From: Yamagishiella unicocca
Taxonomy: Eukaryota; Chlorophyta; Chlorophyceae; Chlamydomonadales; Volvocaceae
Length of the DNA stretch: 64,000 nucleotides
Direction: 5' to 3'
NCBI GenBank assembly: GCA_003116995.1
Contig: BDSL01000013.1
Span: 806,001-870,000 of the forward strand
Positions 1 to 12,100 of the stretch are shown piece by piece. The notes below the pieces were generated by a model. It saw nothing but the letters and a program-made list of their open reading frames with translations, made no database searches and was not told where the DNA came from. The translations under genes were made by a program, and so were the position numbers. Every line of letters begins with the position of its first letter. Position 1 is the first letter of the stretch.

Positions 1-2217
1 CAAGCAGCTCAGCGTGTCCGACTATCTGCGCTGGGCGGTCTCCATGAGCTCTTCCGGGGCGACGACCGACATTACGGTTGCGGCTGCTTCGCGATACGGC
101 CCGCTGCCCGACTACACTTCCGCTGACACGCATGACGAGCTGAGCCACGGCGTGACGGCGCCAGACGCGCTCAATGCGGCAGACGGTGCGTCGCTTGACG
201 CTGCACAGGCGCCAGGGTAGAGCGTATGCTATGTCGTGCCGAAGCCAGGCAGCTGGGCTTCGCTGTGCTCCGGTAGTCGGATGGCTTTAGTCATGAAGCG
301 CACATGGGACAGAAGCTTGGGGGCCCTTTTGGACGACACATGGGACGCATCGCACGGACCGCGACTGAGCGTACACGACACGAGCGTACACGACTTCCGT
401 ACTTCCGTACTTCCACCGGACTAGGTTGTCGTACAAAGCGTCGTGGTTGCATCACAAGGCTCGGGGGTTTACTTCGCAGTTGGCAACACTGGGCCCCTAA
501 TAGCCGCTGCGCGCGCTACCTTTTCGCTTTGGTGTCCGCGACCAAACTGACGACTTGTGGTATTTTCAAACTTGTGTGCTTTTGGTCTCCGTCGCTCGTT
601 TGCGTTCCCGAACCCTCTGGCGGCACCTCTACTCCCCTGTCCTAACCGCTTCGAAACCCTGTGGTCCCCACCAACCCCGCGCACAGATGATGACGACGAC
701 CTGCCTCGACTCATCGCCCACATGGGCTCCATTGGCTCGGCTCACAGCTCCCGCCGCGATAGCGCTCGCCACGGCAACTTCGGCGGCATGGCGCGTCAGG
801 CGTCTGTCCCACGAACCGCCGCGCTGTGGAGGCTGTCCTCCTTCGCGCGTATGCCGGGTACGCCGCTGTCTCCATTTCGCGAAATCACAAACCCACGTGT
901 GCAGCTGCTGCGTGTCGGGATAGCTTAGCCGCCAGGCCACCGCCACCTGCTCCGCGAAAAGACTTTTTCCTATCGCTGGTGGTGCATGGCTCTCCTCCCC
1001 TTCACTCCACATGCCGCCTTGTCGTGTTTTCGGTGGCTACCATGCGCCCTGCGGGCTGAGTGCAAGCTGCGTGCGCCGCTCCGAAGCTAAGCCACCCATA
1101 TTGCGCCGCTCCGAAGCTAAGCCACCCATATTGCGCCGCTCCGAAGCTAAGCCACCCATATTGCGCCGCTCCGAAGCTAAGCCACCCATATTGCGCCGCT
1201 CCGAAGCTAAGCCACCCATATTGCGCCGCTCCGAAGCTAAGCCACCCATATTGCGCCGCTCCTGTGTCCCCAGGAGGCCCCGCGATGCCAGACGGTGACT
1301 TCGACGGCTTCCCGGAAGGCACGGCGGCACCGTTTCGACCCCATCGCACCGCCAGCCTGACTGGCTTCCTCGCCGGGCACCGCGTCGACGCTAAAAACGA
1401 CGACATCACCAACGACGACATCGACGACCTCATCCCGGCGGCCTACGGACCCGCGCCACCGCCGCCCTCCATGCTATCGCACGCGCACCACCACAAGGCC
1501 CCGCTGACAAACAATGAACGCTTTCCCTCGACGCTGGGCTACAGCGTCGCAGCGCTGGCGCCCCCGCCTGCGGCGGCCAGCGCGCAGCATCAGCGGCAGT
1601 CCAGCACCCTGTCGGGACTGCCGGAGCACGGCAACGAGCAGAACCGCGGGCAGAACCGGGAAGCCGCACCTCTACCAGCGGCCGCACCGGGTTCCTTCAC
1701 TGCGGGTTTGATTCGGCAGCTCTCCCGCGCCGTGTCGCGGCAGCGGTCGCAAGGGGCGGTCCAGCCGAGCCCTGATCAGGAAGGTGCGCCCTCGTTCTCG
1801 GGTCTGGAGCGCACAGGGTCAGCCGGCGGCCAGGTTGCATCCGGCCGCCCTCGCTCGTCCATTGGGCAATCGCCTCTGGCGCACGGCTTCGTGGCGGCGA
1901 GCCCCCATGAGGGGGCGCCTGCGAGCAGTGTCGGCACGGCTGCCGCTGCGGCGGCCGCTGTGGACAGCGGCGGCGGCGGCTCCAGACGCGGTTCCGATGC
2001 GCTGGAGTCGTACTTGTCAGCCGCGGTGAGGGTGCCGAGCAAGCTGCCGTCGACAGGGGCCACTGACCCGGCACGACTGGTCCCCCCCGGCGCCGGCGCT
2101 CCCACCGACAGTGATGGGCAGGCCGTCGGCGCCGATATGGGCTCGCGGACGGGCAACCTCGACTGGTCCCACCGGCTGGAGACGGAGCTGAATGCTCTGT
2201 CGCCGCCTGAGCGTTGA
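1..2217 (+). CDS. Ion channel with ankyrin repeats, 3' end only (paralogue 1)
   Basis: Three terminal exons are visible: 1-185, 687-857 and 1274-2217, stop TGA 2215-2217. All junctions are phase 1 with GT-AG ends, and the two other channel genes here also use phase-1 introns at these places. The first exon ends the ankyrin region: SVSDYLRWAVS then GATT and RYG, matching SVHEYLAWV...GATT...RWG in the channel at 6112-18733 and AEYLSWA...KYG in the one at 40470-51706. The second exon has an acidic TDDDDDLP followed by Ser/Arg-rich sequence, matching GSDDDDLM in paralogue 3. The last exon is a disordered Ala/Ser/Gly/Pro tail ending ELNALSPPER. The membrane part lies outside the window, so channel identity rests on these paralogue matches. 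The second intron holds a perfect 30-bp minisatellite. Confidence 0.75.
1073..1262. repeat. 30-bp minisatellite, six perfect copies plus a partial one
   Basis: A 30-bp unit starting GCGCCGCTCCGAAGCTAAGC is repeated six times without a mismatch, then ten more bases. It lies in the last intron of the upstream channel gene, ending 11 bp before the acceptor. Because 30 is divisible by three, all frames stay open, giving spurious long ORFs on both strands. There are no spacers, so this is not a CRISPR array. Confidence 0.97.
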
Positions 2218-5200
2218 TGACGTGGTTTGCTTACTGATGGTGACCAGCGCGTTCGGTGGCCACCGAAAGCTCTGAACTGCCTGTTCTGCTGCCCTTCCCT
2301 GCTTTCAGCTTGCCGAATATGTAGCAGCCCCGCCTCCGCTCCAGCTCGCGCATTGTTATGCCGACCTGTCGGCCGATGTGTGGATTTGACGACGAAGTTC
2401 GCCGTCGTGGTTGTGCAGAGGTTGCGTGAAAAGGGTCTCACACTGTGTATTATGAGGGGTTGATAAGAGGCTTCCGTGCTGGCTTTTGGCGTCATTGATC
2501 TACCGCAAGCAAACGCAAGCTTACTGGTGCTACATTTGTGTGATTTTGGTGAGGACATTAATCACCGGGGGGGGGAGGGATGATGCCGACATTGCCAAGC
2601 AGGTGGTGCCTTCCTTTTTGTCGTATGTGGGGTTGAGAGGAAACCCGTTGGTACGCCACTCAAGAGATAAGTAAGACAGACTAGAGGAAGGTTCGGGAAA
2701 CCAGTTTGTACTGTATGCGGGGAGGGCTGAGTGTGTGCTCGGCTGTCTGAGAGTGTCTGGGAGTAGGGGGGACCCTACTTGAGGATCCGGAACTATTACG
2801 CTAGCTGTACATGTCGGGATGCTGAGTGCTTCCGATAATGTATGCAGGGATCTTCCGACGGATCCACGCCCAGCTCGCTGCTGAATCCCGGGAGAAGCCC
2901 TAACTGTCCCTTTCGCTCGACTACGATTAAAGCATACGCTGTTATCAGCACTCGACGTCGTACTGCGTTCATTTTGCTTGGAAATGGTCAAATGCGACTG
3001 GCGTGCTGACAATTTATTGGATGACTTGTTGTCGTGCTCAGCTGCAGCGCGACTGACGATGCTGCGGATCAGCCCTGTATCCGCTGCGGAGTGGGTCACG
3101 TTGCGCACGCGCCGAACCGTAGTCGGTGGTCGGATCATTTTTCGAGGACTACATCGCATTGCCTGAACGTGGACAGTAGTATTCAGCGTGTACGTTTCGC
3201 CAGCGTGTGTCGTGCTATCGACTTTCGCTTTCGACAGCGTGTGTCGTGCTATGACGCGCTTTCCGACGTAGACACCCCCTTCTAGAGGACGGTCACACCG
3301 TAATCCTCTGTGTGGCAAACCACTCCGCCGCCATAAGCGACGACACTTTGACGGTGCGTCGGAATCCAACCGGATACTCCAGGGAGGTGGGAAGCACCGG
3401 TGAGTCTCGGTACTCGCCGAGCCGGTGCCTCCGTACGAGTTGGTAGGGTACCGGTAGTACTGGAGTCGCACTTGGCCTGCGCACCTGAACTATCCGCTAA
3501 TGACCCATTCGTCCACGTGTTCCCGGATGGCATAGTTTATTATTCTTGTGCTGATCAGCTGGCATATAACTGAGATGGCCAAGTCACCATTAACGCTTTT
3601 GTACTTTCTATGTGCAGTGTGCCACACGCATCGGCAACCTGTTCCATCGCACCAAGGTTGTGCAATCGCCCCTTGGAACCGCGGTCGGTGGTGTCGGCTA
3701 GTGCGCTTTAATAACGTCAAACCCAAACGAGCGGAGGTGAAGCTCAGCATGCGCCGCAAGGGCGCAGCAGACCTGTCGGGACAGTATGTAACGGGTATTA
3801 TTTTGTACCGAGTTGGATGGTGCTTGCTGCTTGCCCCCTCGGCCACGCGCTCGCATACGGCGTCAAGCAGCAGCGTCCCATGACGTTCACTCCTGTAAAC
3901 ATGGTAGTAATATTGGTACTGTGGGTTCGATACCCTCAAAAGCAGAACCCGGGGTCTCAGTAGCACCGGTACTCAGCACCGGTTACAGTGGGTTCCAGAC
4001 CAAAAGGCAGAACTATCGGGCACATCGCCTGCAGTCGAAGAAAGCCCAACCGCACCATAAGGAAGGCAAACCAGAACGATAGCGGCCAACAGTCTAGAGG
4101 GAGAAGCAGTTGCAGCCAGCACCCAAGGGGGGAAACCGTGAAGTGCTGGTAGTAAAACGGGTAATATCCCGTTTTATTTCCTTATTTCCAGATGCTCACG
4201 GCAAACCAGGGAAAGCTGTGTTGGTGGATTAGGGTGGATTGTGACGGCAGTTTATTGAGGCACGATTGATGCTGTCCATGGTCGCAAGCGGCGTCAGGCA
4301 GCGGCGCGCAGCAGGATTGATGCACGTTTGATGCTGCTGTTCATGTCCGCAAGCGGCGTCAGGCCGCCCCTTCCCATAGCTCATCGGTTCTGCTTGCAGA
4401 GATGCAGACTCATAGCAATATTATTCGCGAGACAAGCTTTTTTTGCTGGAACCGAACGGTGTCGTACCAAGTTTGCATGGGTTTGCAGGTGTTTGCCACC
4501 TTGACATGTGTGACATGCACAGGCAGGCCAGGCAGGCGCGGCGTCAGGTAGGCAGCATCACACGCCGGCGCTCGTTCGTTGCCTTCGCCCAAATTTAGGG
4601 TCTATTTGCAGGCTCGTCACACTGCATGAGACACTCCATACGTTGCTAGGATTGCGCGTGACCCTTCTGACTAGGGCTTATCGGGCGGCGGTCGGACCGG
4701 TGTTCCTGCACGAGCCCTCGAAAGACCGCTGCAGCTGTATACATGTGCATTGTGGTTTTAGATGTGACCGCAGAGTCACGTGTGCCACGTGCAAAATGGC
4801 GGGCAACCAGGGCCGACGTAGGCCTTGCTGTTGTATTGTGTCAAAATGAAATCAAAATAAAAAAGAAGGACAATTGGATATTATTGCGTGGCCAGCAACC
4901 TGATTTCTATCCGCACTCGATGCACACCATGCTCGCCCTGCGACGTTAGCGCCAAATTCGCCCGTAGTCATGCGTCATGCGCTTCGACGGTTTTACTACC
5001 GAAGGTGACGGACCGTCGACTCTGACGTCGGAAGTATAAAGCGAGTGGGCTAAAATATTAGCATCCTTCATTTCTTCCGGTGCAGTCAGGTTGGAAGGGT
5101 CGTCTGCTAGGGCTTTGGACTAACCCATGCAAGGGTGCAAACCAACCAGCACAGATGGTAGCCGTATTTATGCGTCACTATTCAATATGCGTACTTATAA

Positions 5201-6111
5201 GCTATAAATTGTCCTTGTAACATTTCAGGTTCCAGGCAGGGTAAACTAACCCTAGCTTTAGCCCTAACCCTACCTTCATAGTTCTATCCCAAATTGACCA
5301 GCCATATATTATATATGTAACAGGAAATTCCATAGGTAAACTTTCAGACGAGCGTCCATGTACGTCGCTGCTGTCCGCCTATTACGTATCCCGCGACAGT
5401 ACCTTGGGAAATCCAAGACACTTACCTTGCGGTGATTTAGTCTGTAATAGAGCCCTAGAGTACACATAATAAGAGGTTTGTTGCTTGCAGATGGCGTAGA
5501 TGGCTGTGTTCATGCGGCGACTAGCATCATGACCACACACGGCCGCTGACAGACCCGGCCTACGCTGCTGGCAGCAAATGGTTTGCTAACGTGGATATTT
5601 CAGTGTAAGCAGAGCCAAGTCCGGCATTGGGGGTATCGTCGTAGCTTTCGACGTGTGCGTACTCCGTCCACTCTAAGCCTGAAAACAAAGTGTACATTTT
5701 GTTAATTCCCTCAGACATACGAACCTTCAATGAATACACGCCTGGAGGCTGCACGCCTGGACGCGCTTCGCGACTAACTGGGTGGCCGGTGCCGTCGAAG
5801 ATAGACGTGCTTTTTCACCTGTTCACCGGTAGCAGTGCGTAAGCGACCATTCAGTGGGATTGTGCAGAGTGAGGGCGCGTCGTTTAGCCCCCAGTGTCGG
5901 CACCAAGTCCAAGAATCGTAAGCCAGATGGATTCCGGGACATCGACGGCGCTAGAGACTGTCAAAAGCAGCGCAGATCTTCCTCGTAAAAGCTGCGAGGT
6001 CAGTTAATCGCGCGGAGCGCGGCTTTACAGCTATGGGAGCCCAAGTGCCTTGAGGAACACACAGATTATTTGCTTGTCTGTGTTGTGTTCTACTTCTGCT
6101 GAAGCACTCGC
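2218..6111. other. Intergenic spacer of lower GC, no supported gene
   Basis: This 3.9-kb stretch separates the end of channel paralogue 1 from the start of paralogue 2. Its base composition is visibly more AT-rich than the flanking genes. It contains a reverse copy of dispersed repeat B near 3975-4040, a telomere-like run (CCCTAGC...CCCTAACCC) near 5253-5272, and a minus-strand ORF of 313 codons at 2530-3471 that I cannot assign. The promoter of paralogue 2 must lie at its right end, but no clear TATA box was found. Confidence 0.6.
2530..3471 (-). CDS. Unassigned 313-codon open reading frame
   Basis: This is an uninterrupted ATG-started frame of 313 codons in a region of near-balanced base composition, where chance frames this long should be rare. 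The protein is rich in Ser, Arg and Thr, has no membrane segment and no motif that I recognise. It could be a remnant of a mobile element, the exon of an unknown gene, or chance. A second minus-strand frame of 158 codons lies just upstream at 3490-3966. No splice or homology support was found. Confidence 0.15.
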   Translation of the reverse strand: MRLQYYRYPTNSYGGTGSASTETHRCFPPPWSIRLDSDAPSKCRRLWRRSGLPHRGLRCDRPLEGGVYVGKRVIARHTLSKAKVDSTTHAGETYTLNTTVHVQAMRCSPRKMIRPPTTVRRVRNVTHSAADTGLIRSIVSRAAAEHDNKSSNKLSARQSHLTISKQNERSTTSSADNSVCFNRSRAKGTVRASPGIQQRAGRGSVGRSLHTLSEALSIPTCTASVIVPDPQVGSPLLPDTLRQPSTHSALPAYSTNWFPEPSSSLSYLSLEWRTNGFPLNPTYDKKEGTTCLAMSASSLPPPVINVLTKITQM

Positions 6112-9100
6112 ATGTTCCGCCCTTGGCGTCCCGTGAGGGGGGCCCTCCGCGGACGCGGGCATGGCTGCGGGGCCAGGTTGAGGCGTCCTAGCGATTTCTT
6201 AGCGGGCACCTTTCTGTCTGTCTTACATCCCGATTGGCATGTCCGCCACCTCGTCGACATCGTGGTGACCCCCCCACCCAAACATTGCGCCAACCCTTGC
6301 CCTGCAGGGCATCGGGGGGGCCCCTCCTCGGTTCCAGCGGAAAACAGCGCGCATCTCTGAGCTGCTTCAGGAGGGCACTGTCAAGGAAAAGCTGGGGGAC
6401 TTCGATCCGTCCTTGACGCAGCAGACGAACGGGAATGGCTCCTACCGGGAGTCGATGACTGCGGGGTCGCTGTACAACGGTTCCGGTTCCGTACATGAAT
6501 CCGTTCACGACTCGGTGCCTGGCGGCGCCATGTCCGGTCGCAACAAGTGGCGCAAGTTGAATAAAGCGGTCGTCGCCACGAAGGTGCTGGTGAGTGTGCC
6601 TGGAGGCCGGGTTTGCATGGCTGGTGATTGCAAGAGCTGCCTTGCCCCGCCCACGACTGAAGCCTGATGCCTGATGCCCCCTGTGGGTCTTGGGCTTGGT
6701 ATTGGGTTGCTGGGCTTGATGACGGCCCAGATGCTGCACGCGGTATGCAGCGGCGGTGGCCTCTGCTGCTGCCGCCGCTGCGGCGGCGGCAAATGATTGA
6801 CCTAGCGGGCCCCGAGCTACGAGTAGTGCATCCGCGATATGGTGGCACGTAGCCAGGACACACACAGTTCGCGGATAAGGAATGAATTACCAGCAACACG
6901 CGTCGGACAGCGTCGCTTCCTATATTTTCCTATGGACGCCGGCACCAGGCTGCGACAGGCTCGCGGTTGTCGCCTTAGCGTGCTCCAAAAGGCAACCAGC
7001 CATGATGTAGGGAGGGGGGAGAGAGGGATTTTTGCCAAAAGCCTCACCACCGCGTTACGGGCACGTGCGGCTGGGTAGCGTTATACGTTTGGCGCCGTGC
7101 GTACGGCTTTCGGCATGCAAACCCCCCGCCGCCTGTTTGCAAAATGCGCGGCAATGTGCTTCCGTGCAGGCTAGTCGCCCGAATGCGCTCGGCGCGAGCA
7201 GGCAGCCGACGCTGCAAAGCCTCCAGCAGCAAAAAGAGGCGAAGGAAGCCGCTCCACCCACCCCGACCTCTCTGGACTCGGGGAGTCGGGAGCGAGTTTG
7301 GACCTTGCTGACCGGCACGCTCAGAAACGTCCTGGCTAGCATGGTGATTTTGCCAGAGACCAGATGGTGAGAGAGAGAGAGAGTCGGGGCTCGGCTCCTC
7401 GCCGCGCCTCGCTTGTCGGGACGTTTGAGGCAACTGGGAAATCGGCAGGGACCCTTCGTCGTTTGCGGACGCGCGTGCTGTGTTGTGGGAGGCCGGTGTT
7501 CTGCCGCAGCCAGCCGCTGCCTGACTGGCACAAGCCGGGCAGCGCCTTCGGAAGCACCCCGTCCCGCTTCATTCTGCTCCTCTTGTGTTGCATGGGTGGC
7601 CCGTTTGCGCGCCGGCCAGGCAGTCCTTAGCATTTGCGAGGCGCTTACGGAGCGCCATTGCGCTCTGAACCCTTTACTAATTTGGACCGGAACTCAACGC
7701 GCTGGCATTGTCCAATTTGCCTCTACGCCGTACCGGTTCGCTGGAAACTCACACGTGCTTTGCCGTGATGCTCCGCTGTGTCTCCTCGTCGACACCTGCA
7801 GGTACCAGGTGTGGTGGTTCTACTACGCCGTTGCAGTTGCAATCCTGAGCTGCTGGGTGGAGCCCTTCCAAATGGCCTTCCAGTCGTCAGGGCCGCCCTC
7901 GGGCATGTAAGCACGTCGCACCGCACGCGGATTTGCGACTCCTAGTGATCTGCCTGGATATGAAAACGGCTCACAGCATCTGCTTTGGGGCAGTATCAGC
8001 CGATGAAGGCCGGGCGGAGAGTAAGCAGGCTGCGTGATTGGGCAGCTCCATCACCTACATCACGGCATGAGCCGCAGGATCAGGCCGCCGATGCATTGAG
8101 CTGAAACTTGGCCTGCGCGCTGGGAGAGTGGGAGGATTGCATCGGCCTAGCGGTATGCTATGGGAGCGACACGTGCCGGCGGTTACGTAGCAGGAGTATG
8201 ACAAACAAGTTATCGTCGTACGCCGGACATTATCGGCGTGTGTGGCGATGCACGTGACGGAAGAGCTGGTGGCGGACACCTTTCCGCTCGCAGCATCACC
8301 CGCAAGCCGGCACTTCGTGGCCTATTTCACGTGCCGTTCGTTTGGTGAGGTGATCCCATCCCGCCCTTACGTGTCTGCCTGTTGCCATCAACAGCTGGAT
8401 GACGATACTCGAGTACGTCATCATCACCACGTTCCTCTTCGACTTCTTTTTCAAGTTTTTCATTGCTTACTATGACACGGACACTGGCTTGTTGGTCACG
8501 TCCCAGCCCGCAATGACAGTCGCCTACATGAAAAGGTAGGGGCAAGCGCAGCCCGCATCGCAAGGAGGCAGCGATTGACAGCCGCAAGGCGAGGGCGTGC
8601 CACGCTGCAATGTGCTGAGTCGCATGTCTGTCTCACCGACATTATCTGGGGGTCCAGGGCTTCCTATCCATTCCCGCTTGCCTGCCCGTCTGCCTGCCTG
8701 GAGGCAGGCAGGCATGCCTGGAAGTCGGCCGCAGTGCTGTTTAGCCACCGTAACTGAGACGTCTATGCCCTCCCACGTGTGTCTGCCTGCGCATCCAATG
8801 CTGCGCGCAGCTTCAAGTTCTTCTTGGACGTGCTCGGCTGCTTTCCATACGACTTGTTGGTGTCCGCCATAACCAGGAGCCAGGGCGTGTCTCCAGCCGT
8901 GACTGAAAGCCTGGACTGGATCAAGCTGCTTGCCTTGGTACGAGTGTGTCCCTGTGCGACCCTGCGTGTACAGAAAGGGCTGCTGCGTTACGTACGCTGC
9001 TGTGCATGACACGGGGCGCCGTCGTGCGATTTGTGTGGATCGAGGATGGGACGTGGCCACCGGGAGTAGCTACGTGAGGACGGCAGGACTCGCCTGCGTC

Positions 9101-12100
9101 CTGACACATGCCTGGTCCCCGTTCCGCCCCTGCAGTCCCGCGCGTATCGCGTCTTCGACCTGTTCCATGTGCTGGACTACCGCATGATGCTCAGCCAAGG
9201 GACACTGATGTTGCTGCGCAACTACATCTACGTCTTCTTCACGGCGCAGTAAGCGCTGCTGGGTGGGGTGCTGCGGGTGGTTCATTGTGTGGGGAAGAAC
9301 TAATCCTGGGATTAGTTACCACATAATAGGAATTATGCCATAATAGGACGTAAAAAGGGTTACCGTAGCAGGAGGGAAGGCAAGCGGTGCTACGTCCAAC
9401 ACGCCAAAACGATCTGTGACGACGCACTCACTCTCCCGGGATGGCAAAAGCCGCAGGGCATGGGTGCGTGTTTTTTGCTGAGGCGATGTGGCGATGGGTT
9501 GAACACTTCAAAGTTTCACCACAAGACACGGTCAGTCACTAGCCCCAAAGGTTAATTGCACAAGCAGGTCAGCCGAGGCATTCACGTCCACGCTCGTCGT
9601 CTTGCATAGCGCACAGCAGGCATGGCAACAACATGGCACGGCACGGTACCTGCATCGCTTTCGCTGTGGCTGCACCAGTCATGCATGTAGCGCTCAGGCG
9701 CCCCTCTCCCCACATCCTCACTGACCAACGCCTGCTACCCCCGGCGTGCCCCAACCCCAGCTGGGCGGCATGCATCTTCTTTCACGTCGCCCAAGAGGAG
9801 CGCCGGTTCGGTGACGAGTCGTGGGTCGGTCGAAACGCGGACGACTTCATGGGCCGCCCCATCTTCGAGCAATACATCATGTCGCTCTACTTTTCGGTGA
9901 CGGTCTTCACCGCCATGGGCGATGCCAAGTTGTTTCCGTACAGCATGGTCGAGATTGCGCTGACTATCTTATACCTGGTGAGCCGCGCGGTTTTTAGGGT
10001 TTAGACGGGGGTTTAGGGTTTAGGCGCTGACGGGACAGGACAGAGCAGGCGCGTTGGGCGCACACCTGTGGCGTGTGGCGTGCCCGAGTCTCCTGCGGGC
10101 GAACTCATTTCCCGCTGTCGGTACGCTGATGCCCCCAGCACCTGTCCCCGCTGCCTTCCGTTTCCTCCGATTGCAGCTTTTCAATCTGTTCCTTGCCGCC
10201 TACATTATTGGAACTGTGACGATCATGGTAAGCCAAGCCGCGCAGCGTCGTGCAAGGCCGCGCAGTGTGCCGACTGCGTCGCGCTTTCCAGCGCCGTGGC
10301 GTCGGCTCGCCTGATGCTGAGCTGCTTCCCTAATCCGTGACCTCGTCCGTGGCCGTGTTCGAATCCGTGTCCTTGCCCGTGGCCGTGTCCTAATCCGTGA
10401 CCTTGTCCGTGGCCGTGTCCTAATCCGTGTTTCCGAGATCCGCGTTCCTGTCCTCATCCCCGTCCTGATCCTCTTCCACGCCCTCACCAGATGGTCCGGG
10501 CCGACGAGCACAGCAAGGCCTTCCGCGAGAGCGTGAGTCACCTCCACGAGTACAGCCGCGAGAACGAGCTGCCGGACGTAAGCGGTTGTGGTGGTGATGG
10601 TGGGAGGAAAGACTCGCTACCAGGGTTCCACAGTTCTGGTACAGTTGGCAAGGGAGACCGACGGTTGCAGTTTATGTTGATATTTTCGCCTTTCCACTTC
10701 GACGCCAATGGGATGCAGACCAGCTGTAGTGGCAACAGCCCCCACATGACTGGTACACTGAATCCGGTGGTGTTCCGCTTGCTGCCTTGCCCCGCGCTGC
10801 TTCCCGGCGCAGCGTTTATACAAGGCCATGAAGGAGCATCTGGAGGTGCACTTCGACAGCGCGCAGACCACGGACGACCAGGTCCTGGGTATCTATCCCA
10901 CCACCATCCGCCGCCGCGCGCTCCGCCACCTGTACCTACAGCCCGTCAAGGGCTGCTACCTGTTCAAAGGCTGCAAGCAGCGCTTCCTGGACGCGGTGCT
11001 CACCGCCGCGCGCGTTGAACTGTTCCTGCCCGGCGTGGAGATCTTGACCGAGGGCGACAACGTGGTGGAGTTGCTGATCATCGTGGTGGGCGAGGTGGCG
11101 GTGTCGCAGGGCGCTCAGCGCGCCGGCGGCGGCGTGTACGGTAACAACTCGATGGCGGCCGGCTCGGAGATGATGTCCTTCTCGCAGAGCCACGGCGGGC
11201 ACTCCTTCTCGCAGTCCTTCGTCGATACCGCCGGAGACCAGTCCATGAGCATCGTAGATGGCGACACCAGTACGACGAAGAACGGTGGGTCGCGTGGGGC
11301 GGGGCGGGGCGGGGCGGGGTGGCGCCGAGTACGGTGGCGGCAAGCAAGCCGTCGGCATGGGCCGCGGGCAGTGGTCGGAGCGGGCCGGCAGCCACATGGT
11401 CTTACTGCCCCGATGGTACCGACAGGGATTCTCGGACTTCAGGGTAAGAACCTGCGCGGATGAGGCGGGTCATCCAAGCTTCGCTTGTTGGCCCCCAAAA
11501 CAACAGCTGACCTGGTGATGCCGGTACTCAACCCCCGCCACCCTCACCGTCTTCATCGCCCTTGGTTTGCCCGGCGTGGATTTGTGGATACCATTTAACC
11601 CCCGCCACCTGTGTTTCCTTGCCCGTGTTTCCTTGCCCGTGTTTCCTTGCCCGTCCACGTCGCTGTAGCCCCACCGACATATCCCGCCGGTCCTTTTAAA
11701 GACTGCACGCTGTTGTGAGTGTACGATTAACGGAGTCTGCACGTTTTGTATGGTTAACACGATTAACACGCCCCCTTGTGTGATCTGCGTTGCAGGTGCC
11801 GGGGCTACGACCCCCCTCGTGTCCCCCGGGGGCATAAATTTCGCAGTCCAGGGGTCGAGCGGGCGCGGCCGAGGTAACGCCCACACCATGAGGGGCTGCA
11901 GCGACGCCATGGCGGAGATCGCCTTCTTTACGGGTGAGCCGAATCCGGGCGTCAAACCACACCGGCCTGCCGAGCCTTGTTGCTGCGTGCTGGTCAATCC
12001 AGCCGTGAGGGCCGCCCAGTGCCACACCAGAATCCGTCAAAACCACTCCCAGAGTTACACCAACCACGCCCAGAGTTCGTTGCTTACATTTACGTCACTC

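Noticed and set aside
1073..1262. Possible CRISPR array from regular 30-bp repeats
   Set aside because: Copies are directly adjacent with no spacers and the genome is eukaryotic.
3920..3940. tRNA-like B box (GGTTCGATACC)
   Set aside because: No matching A box or cloverleaf stems could be found upstream.
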